Below, in pieces: positions 52,502 through 61,368 of a stretch of 64,000 nt of DNA. The DNA comes from CAZFBA01 sp964517135. GTDB lineage: Bacteria > Cyanobacteriota > Vampirovibrionia > JBFMGH01. The notes below the pieces were generated by a model that did not search any database, had not been told where the DNA came from, and saw only the letters and a list, made by a program, of their open reading frames with translations. The position numbers and the translations under genes are program-made. Positions within the stretch are counted from its first letter, which is position 1; each line of letters opens with the position of its first letter. The stretch lies in NCBI GenBank assembly GCA_964517135.1, contig CAZFBA010000002.1, positions 124,001 to 188,000 on the forward strand, written 5' to 3'.

Positions 52502-54589
52502 TTAACCCGTTTTTAAATTGTTTGAAATGTTTCCGCCACGTTTGTTTATAGTTATAAGGCTTAGTAAATATATAAATATAACGATGATTGCCAGAAATCT
52601 GATTCCGGTTGCCATGGATATGTATTCAAGGGCTCCTCCAATCATTGCTCCGAAGAGGTTTGAGCCCAGGGCAGTGTTCGGTTTTTTAACTATTGAAAAT
52701 GAGTTAGCAAAAATAATAGCAGCAAAGAATACTGGCATACAGGCTATAATAGCGTTTACACTGCCTCTTGCTAGCATGCTGGCATCTGCAAGTATATTAG
52801 CAGGTACCATATAGTCTATGATGATTGTTATAAATAGCAATCCATAGGCCCAGATGCTGTTAATTTTAGGAAATTTATAGATAAGAAGGTTGGCCAGCAA
52901 TATTAAAAACAGTATCATAGCTATTACGACAGAGTTAACTACCCATGTTGATCCAAAAACAAGTGATAATTTGGCGATGGCTTTGACTTGTAGCATCATA
53001 AACGCTACGCCCAGGAAAAACATATGTGTATCAAATCCGCTTTCGGTTTTGCCTATCAGGTAGAAGATGACTATGCCTGACAGTGAGATTAGTAATAACA
53101 GCGGCAGGATATAATGTATTGGTATGCCTGGTTTTTCAAGAAACAGAAATGGCCAGTTATCTGTAGTAAGTGCAATATCTGTTTTCTGATTTTTCATATC
53201 CTTGATTTTGATGTATTCAGGGTAATAGTCTTTTAGAAGTTCTTTATTTATAGAGCCTGTCAGAAAAGTATATTCGACAAAGTTGTTGTATTTGGTGCTG
53301 AGAATGACGGGTTCTTCTCCTGAGACTTCTTTAATGGTTTTATATATACGCTGGCAGAGCCAGTCTGTTGTTGCAAAGAAGGTAACAGCGAATACACCAT
53401 CTTCTTTTAATAAGCTATAGGCTTCTTTAAGAGACTCAGTGGTATAAACGTAGTTATCTATGCGAATAGAGGAAAATGATGAGAGTACCATATGGCTATC
53501 GAGGGTTCCGAATATGACAAAATCGTATTTTTTCTTTGTTTTCTTGAAGAAAGCCCGGGCATCTTCTACGTAAGTTTTTACTTTTGGTGAGTTATAAGGA
53601 TCTTGCGGGTGGTATTTTTTGCCCAGATGGAGAATTGCCGGGTCTATTTCTACTGCATCAACATGTCTGGCATCATGTATTAAAGCGCTGGCTGCATCAT
53701 TGCCCATACCTGCCCCTACTATTAAGACGTCTTCAGGCTTTTTATTTGCCAGGTCATAGATGAAATTATAGTGGCTGACTTTGTATATAAGTTTTTCAGG
53801 GTCCATATTAAGCCCGTGCTGGAATATATCGTTGTTTATTAGCAGGTTATACTTTATGAAGTCGCCGTCAGTATTTTTTATCAGGTGTATTTTGTAGTAG
53901 GGAGACCAGGTAATGTTGTGTTTGACAAAGAAAACGCTATGTGCAGTAACAACTATAGCGAGTATGGTGACGGGTATACCTATACGTGGGTAGAAATAAA
54001 TAAGTCCGATAGCTGCAATAATAAGCCATACCCAGGGAGGTAGCCAGAGTGCAGATAGAGCAGTAAAGAAAAGTACACCTATAAGGCTGCCTGCAATGTT
54101 TATTGTATAAGCTACAATAGGTTTAAACTGATTTAGAAGCCGGCCCAGTTTTAATCCAAGGGTAAAGAAGGCATCAACAGATAGGAAAAATATTGTGATA
54201 ATTATTATAATAGCAAAAATGATCATTGGTGCTGAAGTAGTACCGATGTTCATTGGTGACTTATCACCGAAAAAAGAGCCCAGTAAATAATATTGTCTGG
54301 GGTCAGTAAAGATGATGTAGGTCAGTCCAAGTGGTCCGGCGAAGCCAGTAAGTAAAAACAGTAGAAAGAATGAATATGATTGTTTGCGTTCAATTTTTTC
54401 TGCCAGGGCACAGCCGAGCCCTAGCCCCATAAAGCATGAGATAAGGACAATGTTTTGAAAGTAAGCAAAAATGCGTATTTCTGAAGATATCCAGCGAATA
54501 AGTAAAAGTTCGATATAAAGAGCCAGAACGCTAATGAAGAAGAGTTCCAGTGTTTTACGGTTGGTGAAAAAATCTTTCCAGCCTGACAT
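52502..54589 (-). CDS. Membrane-anchored spermidine-synthase-like protein
   Basis: 695 aa in three parts: about seven membrane helices (residues 1-215; TLELFFISVLALYIELLLIR, CFMGLGLGCALAE), a soluble class-I methyltransferase/aminopropyltransferase fold (~275-450; DVLIVGAGMGNDAASALIHD, VDAVEIDPAILHLGKKYHP, YVEDARAFFKK, YDFVIFGTLDSH), and further helices (~480-685). Spermidine synthases use the GGG/DxD motif; here the loop is GAGMGND and the acidic EIDP is present. Proteins with this architecture are common but uncharacterised. It sits between the flagellin promoters and fliA, so a role in modifying flagellin or cell-surface components is possible, but nothing in the sequence proves it. Confidence 0.75.
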   Translation of the reverse strand: MSGWKDFFTNRKTLELFFISVLALYIELLLIRWISSEIRIFAYFQNIVLISCFMGLGLGCALAEKIERKQSYSFFLLFLLTGFAGPLGLTYIIFTDPRQYYLLGSFFGDKSPMNIGTTSAPMIIFAIIIIITIFFLSVDAFFTLGLKLGRLLNQFKPIVAYTINIAGSLIGVLFFTALSALWLPPWVWLIIAAIGLIYFYPRIGIPVTILAIVVTAHSVFFVKHNITWSPYYKIHLIKNTDGDFIKYNLLINNDIFQHGLNMDPEKLIYKVSHYNFIYDLANKKPEDVLIVGAGMGNDAASALIHDARHVDAVEIDPAILHLGKKYHPQDPYNSPKVKTYVEDARAFFKKTKKKYDFVIFGTLDSHMVLSSFSSIRIDNYVYTTESLKEAYSLLKEDGVFAVTFFATTDWLCQRIYKTIKEVSGEEPVILSTKYNNFVEYTFLTGSINKELLKDYYPEYIKIKDMKNQKTDIALTTDNWPFLFLEKPGIPIHYILPLLLLISLSGIVIFYLIGKTESGFDTHMFFLGVAFMMLQVKAIAKLSLVFGSTWVVNSVVIAMILFLILLANLLIYKFPKINSIWAYGLLFITIIIDYMVPANILADASMLARGSVNAIIACMPVFFAAIIFANSFSIVKKPNTALGSNLFGAMIGGALEYISMATGIRFLAIIVIFIYLLSLITINKRGGNISNNLKTG

Positions 54590-54830
54590 GAGGGCTCCTG
54601 TAAAGAAGGGGTATTTTTGAATTATTTATATAACATTATATATTAAACAATAATTCTTCAGGGGGTTTTTGCTGTAATCAGTAATCAGAGTATTATTTAA
54701 GGTGTTTATCATATAAAAATGACTAATGCATAACTATAATAATAGATTTTTTGTTTTCGATTTTCAAAAATTTCAAGCCCATACATATATATTGGCTTGA
54801 GTGTATTGATTAAAGGATGCGGGCTGCATT
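54590..54830. other. Spacer with fliA terminator
   Basis: 241 bp; contains the hairpin at 54774-54799 and AT-rich sequence upstream of the membrane protein gene. Confidence 0.4.
54774..54799 (-). terminator. Terminator after fliA
   Basis: CAAGCC and GGCTTG pair around a 14-nt AT loop; on the minus strand AAATTTTTG follows the stem. Confidence 0.6.
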
Positions 54831-55481
54831 CTAGATGTGGTCTTTTTCTTTAAGGTATTCTCTTACTGTATTGAGCGATGCCTGAACTATACGGGTGACC
54901 CTGGATGATGAAAGGCCTACCTGTGCTGCAATGTCTTTTACCTGTAGGTTTCTATAGAATCTGTATTCGACAATGATTCTTTCTTTAGGTGGTAGCTGTT
55001 TAATGGCTTCTCTGATGGCTTTACCGAGTTCTTGAAGTTCGAGCTTCTCGTCAGGTAGTGCTGAATGGTCTCTGACGACTTCGAATGGTGAGTCTCCATC
55101 TGAAGATTCTGCGATACCGTCGATAGAGAGAATCGTTTCATAGACGGCTTCTCTAACCTTATCCGGAGACATATCGAGCTGGTTGCCTTCTTCATCTGTT
55201 TCAACTGCTGTTTTGGTATGTTTGAATGTATACCACTTATATCTATTTCTTAATTCGTTTCTTATGGCCCATCTGACAGCAGTAGCGATATATGCATCAT
55301 TGAATGCTGCTATTTCTTCAGGTGTTTTTTCATTAAAGAGTGCCTGTATAGCAATAGTACCAATGCTGACGAGTTCTTCATATTCTACCATATGAGATGG
55401 AATACGGCGGTATTCAACCCTCGCAACTTTTTCAACTATGTGAATATACTTTGATATATTTGTTTGTCGCACTACAGTCAC
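54831..55481 (-). CDS. fliA: Flagellar sigma factor FliA (sigma-28)
   Basis: 216 aa. Region 2: VEYEELVSIGTIAIQALFNE and YIATAVRWAIRNELRNRYKW. Region 4: LPPKERIIVEYRFYRNLQVK, DIAAQVGLSSSRVTRIVQAS. This compact layout with short region 3 matches FliA/WhiG-type factors. It directs RNA polymerase to flagellin promoters, and two perfect or near-perfect sigma-28 sites lie 2.5 kb away. GTG start at 55481, 4 nt after the flhB stop; no strong RBS, so translation is probably coupled. Confidence 0.85.
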   Translation of the reverse strand: MTVVRQTNISKYIHIVEKVARVEYRRIPSHMVEYEELVSIGTIAIQALFNEKTPEEIAAFNDAYIATAVRWAIRNELRNRYKWYTFKHTKTAVETDEEGNQLDMSPDKVREAVYETILSIDGIAESSDGDSPFEVVRDHSALPDEKLELQELGKAIREAIKQLPPKERIIVEYRFYRNLQVKDIAAQVGLSSSRVTRIVQASLNTVREYLKEKDHI

Positions 55482-55485
55482 TTTT

Positions 55486-56559
55486 TTAATAAGTTTTAAT
55501 TTTACGGTTCTCCCTTAAATTGTAAACAAAGATTAGAATTTCTGCTACAGCTTTGTAAAGTTCAGGTGGAACTTCTCTATTGATATCAACGAGTCTGAAA
55601 AGCGCTCTGGTAACAGGTATGTTCTCTACGATGGGTATGTTATGTATCTTTGCAATATCGATAATTTTTTTAGCAAAGAGTTCAGTACCTTTAGCTACGA
55701 CCTTTGGTGCTTCCATGTTTTCTCTGTCGTATTTAATAGCGATGGCAATATGTACAGGGTTTGTAGTAATAACATCAGCATCCGGAACAGCTTCTAGCAT
55801 CGTTTGTTGTAACATTTCCATACGTTTTTGCCTTAGAGCGGCCTTCACATGCGGATCACCTTCGGTGTTTTTATACTCATCTTTTATTTCTTTAAATGAC
55901 ATTTTCTGGTCTTTTAAGAATTTCCATCTCTGGAAAAGATAATCACCCCCTGAAATTACAATAAAGAAAATACCTGCCCTTATGACGAATATAATTAAAG
56001 TGTCTCCAAGTTCTTTTATCATGGGGAAAACATTCTCTGCTGCCGCAAGAAGAAGTATTTTGGGCAAATGTTCCTGAAAGGTTAGCCATCCTATAAAACC
56101 CATAACAGTTACTTTAAGAATATTCTTAACTAATTCTACCAGAGTTTTAGAAGAAAAGATATTTTTTAAGCCCTTGACCGGGTTAATTTTTTCCATTTTT
56201 GGTATCAGAGGCTTTGTTGTGAAAAGAGGCCCGACCTGAAAGAAGTCAGCAAGAGATGCTGAAACCATTGCCATTAGCAATACTGGCCCTACAATTAAGA
56301 TAAAGGGTACAAGTGTTACAAAAAGTATGTATAGAATGCCTATTTCTTCGACATTTGCGGTAGGAATCTGTTCATAAAGCAGCCCAAAAAGATTTGAAAT
56401 CTGTACCCATATAATAGGCGCAATAAAATAGAGCATACTGAACATAACAATAAGAGAAAAGGCCATAGAAGCATCTTTACTCTTTATGACCTGCCCTTCT
56501 TTTCGGGCATTCTGTAATTTTTGTGGAGTCGCTTCAAATTGCTTGTCTTCGTCGCCCAT
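55486..56559 (-). CDS. flhB: Flagellar export gate protein FlhB
   Basis: 357 aa, family length. N-terminal EDKQFEATPQKLQNARKEGQ, four membrane segments (about 30-52, 85-110, 145-165, 185-210), and cytoplasmic domain with SFKEIKDEYKNTEGDPHVKA. The autocleavage loop reads NPVH instead of NPTH (in ITTNPVHIAIAIKYD); cleavage is between Asn and Pro, which are kept. FlhB switches export from rod-hook to filament substrates. Operon with fliA. Confidence 0.94.
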   Translation of the reverse strand: MGDEDKQFEATPQKLQNARKEGQVIKSKDASMAFSLIVMFSMLYFIAPIIWVQISNLFGLLYEQIPTANVEEIGILYILFVTLVPFILIVGPVLLMAMVSASLADFFQVGPLFTTKPLIPKMEKINPVKGLKNIFSSKTLVELVKNILKVTVMGFIGWLTFQEHLPKILLLAAAENVFPMIKELGDTLIIFVIRAGIFFIVISGGDYLFQRWKFLKDQKMSFKEIKDEYKNTEGDPHVKAALRQKRMEMLQQTMLEAVPDADVITTNPVHIAIAIKYDRENMEAPKVVAKGTELFAKKIIDIAKIHNIPIVENIPVTRALFRLVDINREVPPELYKAVAEILIFVYNLRENRKIKTY

Positions 56560-57031
56560 CGCAGCCTGATATCTTTAAATTGCTAATTCTCTGGAGGTTT
56601 ATACAATAATTATACTTTTTTAACGGTATATTAAAAAAAATGTCTCAAAAATTGTTTCAGATTCTTAATTGGAGCCTGTGAGTTGAAAATTTCAATTTAT
56701 ATTCTCCATATGTCTTGGTATATGTGTGTCATATCTGTTATAATTGTTGCTCTTCTTTGAGTGTCGCTTATTTTTTTGAACAGGGTATGTTTTTTTTCTC
56801 TACTATATATTTTGAAGCTTTATTGTTGATAAACTTGAATAGATATCAGATGAGATATATTTTTTCCATGTAATAATGTTAAGAATATTAAGAATCGCTG
56901 TAACCTCCTGATTATTGCTATTTCTATCTTTAAGGCATTTGATTTCTAAAAAGGTAACTATAAATTTGATTTTGACTGGTTTATAATATGCAGCGAGAGA
57001 GAGTGCAAGAAACCCATAAGAGAGGGGTAAA
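56560..57031. other. 472-bp spacer with a promoter
   Basis: Between divergent flhB and the HIRAN gene. On the plus strand TTGGTA (56715-56720), 18-bp spacer, TATAAT (56739-56744). A minus-strand open frame here (56803-57252) overlaps the HIRAN gene and has no support. Confidence 0.45.
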
Positions 57032-57889
57032 ATGTTAAGAGTCAATTTTCCTGTGCTGAATCCCCCGATTGTAAGCCTTAAGGAAGATAGCCAAATCGTA
57101 AAACAGAAGATATTACCAGCATTGACAACCAGGCAACCAGTCAGGTTTACAGCTGATAATGTTAAAGCTAATTTCCTACCATCATTAGCCTTTACAGGTA
57201 TACATAAAGATGCTGTGATAGGTATAGATACCAAGATTGTTGGTATTAGCAAGTATCAGGATAATGCGAAAAGACTTTATTATCGCCTTGATAAAAGAAA
57301 ACAGCGTGGAGATAAAGAAAAAGTTCAGCTTGCTTTAAAGCTGGAAGATGGCAATAAGTATGATAAAAACGCTATTGCAGTATATCATGTTTATGGAAAT
57401 AAGCCGGCCAAGCTGGGTTATCTGAATAAGGATGTTTCAAAGCGTATCAGACCAATGATGGAAGATGGACATGCCTTTACGCCAAGTGTGATATACGCAG
57501 CTGGCGGAGATCGTGAAGGGTTCCCTTATATAGGGGTTAGAATGCGTCTGGAATACCTTAGTAATCCGGAACGTTCACCCAATGAGAGAACGCTTAAAAA
57601 GGTCAGACAGGCTTTTAAAGATTGTTTGAAGGATGGTTCAGCACTGGCATACCGTGAAGAGCAGCTTATAGAATCAAAAAAATATGATCGTGCTACGAAA
57701 ATGAAAATAGATACTGAAAGAGGAGAGGTAACAGTTTATCGTATGGGCTGGGAACAGCTTCAAGGCCCTATTTCTGATCCTCCAGGGTTGAGAAACCAGC
57801 GCAACCACTCACAGAATCCAGATTTTGTTGATCATTCTGAAGGTGCAGTTAAAGCACTGCATAAAAAGTTGAAAGCTAAAGAAAAGTAA
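57032..57889 (+). CDS. HIRAN-domain protein
   Basis: 285 aa. Residues ~95-175 match a HIRAN domain: VQLALKLEDGNKYDKNAIAV, AKLGYLNKDVSKRI, PYIGVRMRLEYLS. HIRAN domains bind 3' DNA ends, usually fused to helicases or nucleases (HLTF/Rad5); here the domain is alone. The N-terminal ~70 residues and the Lys-rich C-terminus are unrecognised. ATG 57032 with GAGAGGGG upstream. DNA-repair or stalled-fork recognition is inferred from the domain. Confidence 0.72.
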   Translation: MLRVNFPVLNPPIVSLKEDSQIVKQKILPALTTRQPVRFTADNVKANFLPSLAFTGIHKDAVIGIDTKIVGISKYQDNAKRLYYRLDKRKQRGDKEKVQLALKLEDGNKYDKNAIAVYHVYGNKPAKLGYLNKDVSKRIRPMMEDGHAFTPSVIYAAGGDREGFPYIGVRMRLEYLSNPERSPNERTLKKVRQAFKDCLKDGSALAYREEQLIESKKYDRATKMKIDTERGEVTVYRMGWEQLQGPISDPPGLRNQRNHSQNPDFVDHSEGAVKALHKKLKAKEK

Positions 57890-58544
57890 GAAACTGCAAA
57901 AGAATTCATCAAATGTTTATTTTGGATTATCACGTCGGGCTAAGAGCCCTCCTTGTAATGACAAGAGTTTATTGAATACCTGAATTAGCCCGAAATAAAA
58001 CTCTCTCAGTAGTGCACTTAGTGCACTCCTGAAGTTATTAGCCTCTGTAGAGCTTTTGAGTCATCCTGAGTACAGTGAAGGATCTATTTGTAGGAGTTTT
58101 TTCGGGCTTCGCCACAGCAAGTTCCCAACCCGCCCACCCTTCAATTCGGGTTATGCTCGGCTCACTTCGTTCGCCTCGCAAACCCTCTTAAGATAGGTTT
58201 CAGTGGGGAGTGACTGTGTTACGTCGGGCTAAGAGCCCTCCTCGTAATGACAAGAGTTTGTCGAATGCCTGAATTAGTATGATATAAAAGACTCTTACCG
58301 GAGCGAATTTAGTTCGCTCCGGTAGTTTTGCTAAATAATAGCCTTTTGAGGCTGTCTCAAAAGTAAGAGACAACCCCACCCTGTATCTTCTAAAATCTGT
58401 TTACTTATGACGTTGATAATAATTCTGAATTCCTTGTATTGCCTGCTAAATCATTCAAAGACTTTTGTATCATTTATAATATTCCATTTCTGTAATATTA
58501 TTAAGTTGATTGGTGTAGTTTTGAGTATGGGTTAAAAAGTCGTA
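57890..58544. repeat. Repeat-rich, GC-richer spacer
   Basis: Contains a 57-bp direct repeat (57932-57988 and 58221-58277; four differences, all transitions), inside whose first copy CGGGCTAA and TTAGCCCG form an inverted repeat. Also tandem AGTGCACT palindromes (58011-58027), a CATCCTGAGTACAGTGAAGG element (58062-58081) of the widespread dispersed bacterial type, and an 11-bp stem hairpin at 58297-58323. No gene. Confidence 0.7.
58297..58323. terminator. Strong hairpin in the repeat spacer
   Basis: ACCGGAGCGAA and TTCGCTCCGGT form a perfect 11-bp stem with loop TTTAG; only AGTTTTG follows, so it is either a terminator or part of a repeat element. Confidence 0.5.
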
Positions 58545-60182
58545 ATGAGCAAGAAAAATATCGTTTTAATGACCGTTATGCCTCCTGAAAAGAGCTATTT
58601 GTCTGTAGAAGAAAAGCGAATACCTCTCGATATAGCCTTATTAATAGCCTATTTAAAGGAAAATGGTCACAAAGTTTCTTTTATCGATAATTATCTTAAA
58701 AATTATGATTGGCAGGTTCTGATTAAAAAGGAAACCCCCGATTTTGTGGGGCTCTTTCTTTCTCAAAACTGCCTTGCTAATGCCATGGAATACATTGAAG
58801 ATCTCAAAACTTTTAATAAACCGGAAAATAAAACTTTTAAGCTTATTGCTTTCGGTCCTTATGCAATTTTTAATGCAGCTAAAATACCAGAATACATTGA
58901 TTACATCGTTACAGGTGATTTTGAAAACGCTTTTTTAGAAATATTTTCAGGAAGTATAGAAGAAAGAATAGTAAACTCAAGACCCCGATCCAATATAGAA
59001 GATCTGAAAATGCCTGCCTATGAATTCTTTATACCGCATGATAATCCGTATGAGTGTGTTTATGATCTTACAGATAAGAGCCTTGGAGATATTTTTCCTG
59101 TTTTTGATTTGTTAACAGTAAGAGGAACACAAAATCAGATAACATATTTGCCTTTTAAAGATCCCCAAGAATGCCCATTAGAACTTATGTCTCCTGAAAA
59201 AATACTTCAAAATGTTCTACAGCTGGTGAATAAATATGATGCAAAAGGTATAAGATTTCTTGATTATGACCTTTCAACGGATAAAGACAGATTAATAAAT
59301 CTTTGTAACTCTATTATCAGTTCACAAATTAAAGTAAGATGGAGCTGTAACCTTAAACCCGGAATTGTTGACCATGAAATGCTTTTGCTAATGAAATCAG
59401 CCGGGTGTGAAGCTATTAATATTGAGTATGTAACTGCTGTACAGAAATTACTTGATTCTCTTAATGCTGGTTATAAAGTCGAAGACTTGATTCAACTGGT
59501 TCAAAATGCCAGAAATATTTCAATAAAGGTGACCTTAAATGTAATTTATGGTCTGCCAGACGAGACCGAAGCTGACCGCAAGCAGATAGAAACCCTGCTG
59601 GAACAATTAGCTCCTGATTTTCTAAATATACTGGTTTTTACTGGCATACCGGGTAGCAAGTTATGCGAAAAAGCTCAAAATGCACCTCATCGAGTGGATG
59701 ATAACGGGTTGGTTATACCTTTCCAGTGGGAAAATCTAATGAATAAATACCTCAAAAAGCCTGCTTTTTCCGGTAGTTACAGAAGTGTTCCGCTGGCATC
59801 AAACCCCATTGATTCAGTTGTGTTCTATAAAAAAGATAAATACATACAGGAGATGCTTGAATACATTGATTCAATACCTCTAAAGCAGAAAATATACTTC
59901 TATGGCGCAGGGAAATTGGCTAAAAGCTTTGTTAAAAAATATAAAGTAGAAGAATATAATGTTAAAGGTTTTATTGATAACGATCTTGCTAAAGGTGGCA
60001 GGTTTAGACCTACTAAATTTAAGGTGTACCATGAGACAGAAATAAAAAAGTTAGCACCTGACTATATTTTTATTACAATGGCCTCTAAAAGTGATAGTAT
60101 TCTGGTTAAAGAAGCCATAATGAATAACATTGACCTTGACAGAAAGCCAGAAGTCAAGAGCATGTTTTATGAGGATGTTTAG
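58545..60182 (+). CDS. B12-binding / radical-SAM-like protein without cluster cysteines
   Basis: 545 aa. N-terminal B12-binding-type domain (MPPEKSYLSVEEKRIPLDIA, HKVSFIDNYLK, ~1-145), then a radical SAM-like barrel (~180-400): LMSPEKILQNVLQLVNKYDA, GIRFLDYDLSTDKDRL, VTLNVIYGLPDETEADR. The cluster motif CxxxCxxC expected after RG at 195/199/202 reads T-x3-I-x2-L (VRGTQNQITYL), so no [4Fe-4S] can be ligated there. A C-terminal Rossmann-like part (~445-545; KIYFYGAGKLAKSFVKKY, VKGFIDND) follows, as in some surface-sugar or methyltransferase proteins. Reaction unknown. Confidence 0.7.
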   Translation: MSKKNIVLMTVMPPEKSYLSVEEKRIPLDIALLIAYLKENGHKVSFIDNYLKNYDWQVLIKKETPDFVGLFLSQNCLANAMEYIEDLKTFNKPENKTFKLIAFGPYAIFNAAKIPEYIDYIVTGDFENAFLEIFSGSIEERIVNSRPRSNIEDLKMPAYEFFIPHDNPYECVYDLTDKSLGDIFPVFDLLTVRGTQNQITYLPFKDPQECPLELMSPEKILQNVLQLVNKYDAKGIRFLDYDLSTDKDRLINLCNSIISSQIKVRWSCNLKPGIVDHEMLLLMKSAGCEAINIEYVTAVQKLLDSLNAGYKVEDLIQLVQNARNISIKVTLNVIYGLPDETEADRKQIETLLEQLAPDFLNILVFTGIPGSKLCEKAQNAPHRVDDNGLVIPFQWENLMNKYLKKPAFSGSYRSVPLASNPIDSVVFYKKDKYIQEMLEYIDSIPLKQKIYFYGAGKLAKSFVKKYKVEEYNVKGFIDNDLAKGGRFRPTKFKVYHETEIKKLAPDYIFITMASKSDSILVKEAIMNNIDLDRKPEVKSMFYEDV

Positions 60183-60360
60183 ATTCAGTAACCCCCACCC
60201 TGTATCAGTTGCGTTTTTGTCTATGCTCTGGTGGTTTTAAGTATTTTTAGTAAATAATAACACATATGTATTATAATGCTCATCTTTTCTTAATTGTTGA
60301 ATCTATTATAGGTGTAGTTTTTAGACCTTTTAAAATAAGAGATTAATCTGCTTTTCATTA

Positions 60361-61368
60361 TTAAATACCTAATTTTGCTATAACGCTGTCAATGCTTATA
60401 TTTGCCATACATGGTGGATAGTCTAGCCCTTCTTTTGTTAATATGGCACAATCTCTTTTATTGCAAAACTTACAGTCATAGGATGCAGTAATAATTTCAT
60501 GTCCTTTGCCGTAAAGGCCACTGCGTTCAGGAGGAGTAGCTCCATATAAACCCAGTACCTTTGGGCCTCCTACTGCTGTTGCTATGTGAGATGGTCCAGT
60601 ATCACCTCCTATTACAAGCATACATAAAGATAAAATAGCAGCTGTTTGAGATATAGTAAGCTTTCCACAAAAGTTGCGTATCATGTTTTTATTTACCTGC
60701 TGGAGTTCTGCTGCAAGTTCAAACTCGTTTGTACCTCCAAATATGATTACATATAGTTTTCGTTGGTTGCTAATATAGTCAAGGAGTGCTTTCCAGTGTT
60801 CTTTAGGCCAGAGTTTATTTTGCCTGGCCTGACTTACTCCGGGTATTATACCAATAACGTGAGATACTTTTTCGCTTTCCAGCTTGTATTTTGCCCATTT
60901 TACAACCTCTTTATTAAGGTATAATTTAAGGTTTTGTGGTACTTCTACTTCTGGAATTAGTGGTTGTATGGTATTAAAGAAATTTTCTACTGCATGGATA
61001 TGGTTTTCATTTTTACCTGGTTTCAATTTCTTGTATTTTAGTATTCCACGGTGATTGAGAACCGTAGTAAAGAAGAAGGTCTTGAGAGATGGTTGTAGAT
61101 TAACGACAAGATCGTACTGTGACTTGTTAAGTTGCTGGGCAAGTCTGAAGTATCCTTCATAAGTTCTGTCTGTTACTGAAATGACTTCGTGTATCATTGG
61201 GTCATTATTGAGTAGTTCTTGCATTACTGATGATGTAAGGTAATCAATATCAATATTTTTCTTGTTTTGTCTGAGTGTTTGATATGCAGCAGTGGTATGG
61301 ACGACATCTCCTATCGCTCCGAGTCTTATAAATAGTATTTTTTTTATATTGTCGTACCTGTTAGACAT
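60361..61368 (-). CDS. Glycosyltransferase family 9 (heptosyltransferase-like)
   Basis: 335 aa. Motifs: KILFIRLGAIGDVVHTTAAY at the start, SHVIGIIPGVSQARQNKLWP (donor-binding), and GGDTGPSHIATAVGGPKVLG, LYGATPPERSG near the end. GT9 enzymes add heptose or other sugars to LPS or glycans. A Cys cluster (CKFCNKRDC) near residue 307 is typical of some GT9 proteins. It overlaps the start of the ATP-grasp gene end by 25 bp, so the two are co-translated. Confidence 0.88.
   Translation of the reverse strand: MSNRYDNIKKILFIRLGAIGDVVHTTAAYQTLRQNKKNIDIDYLTSSVMQELLNNDPMIHEVISVTDRTYEGYFRLAQQLNKSQYDLVVNLQPSLKTFFFTTVLNHRGILKYKKLKPGKNENHIHAVENFFNTIQPLIPEVEVPQNLKLYLNKEVVKWAKYKLESEKVSHVIGIIPGVSQARQNKLWPKEHWKALLDYISNQRKLYVIIFGGTNEFELAAELQQVNKNMIRNFCGKLTISQTAAILSLCMLVIGGDTGPSHIATAVGGPKVLGLYGATPPERSGLYGKGHEIITASYDCKFCNKRDCAILTKEGLDYPPCMANISIDSVIAKLGI

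Noticed and set aside
56803..57252. Minus-strand 149-aa open frame
   Set aside because: Overlaps the start of the HIRAN gene, which has a good ribosome binding site and a recognisable domain; the minus frame has neither.
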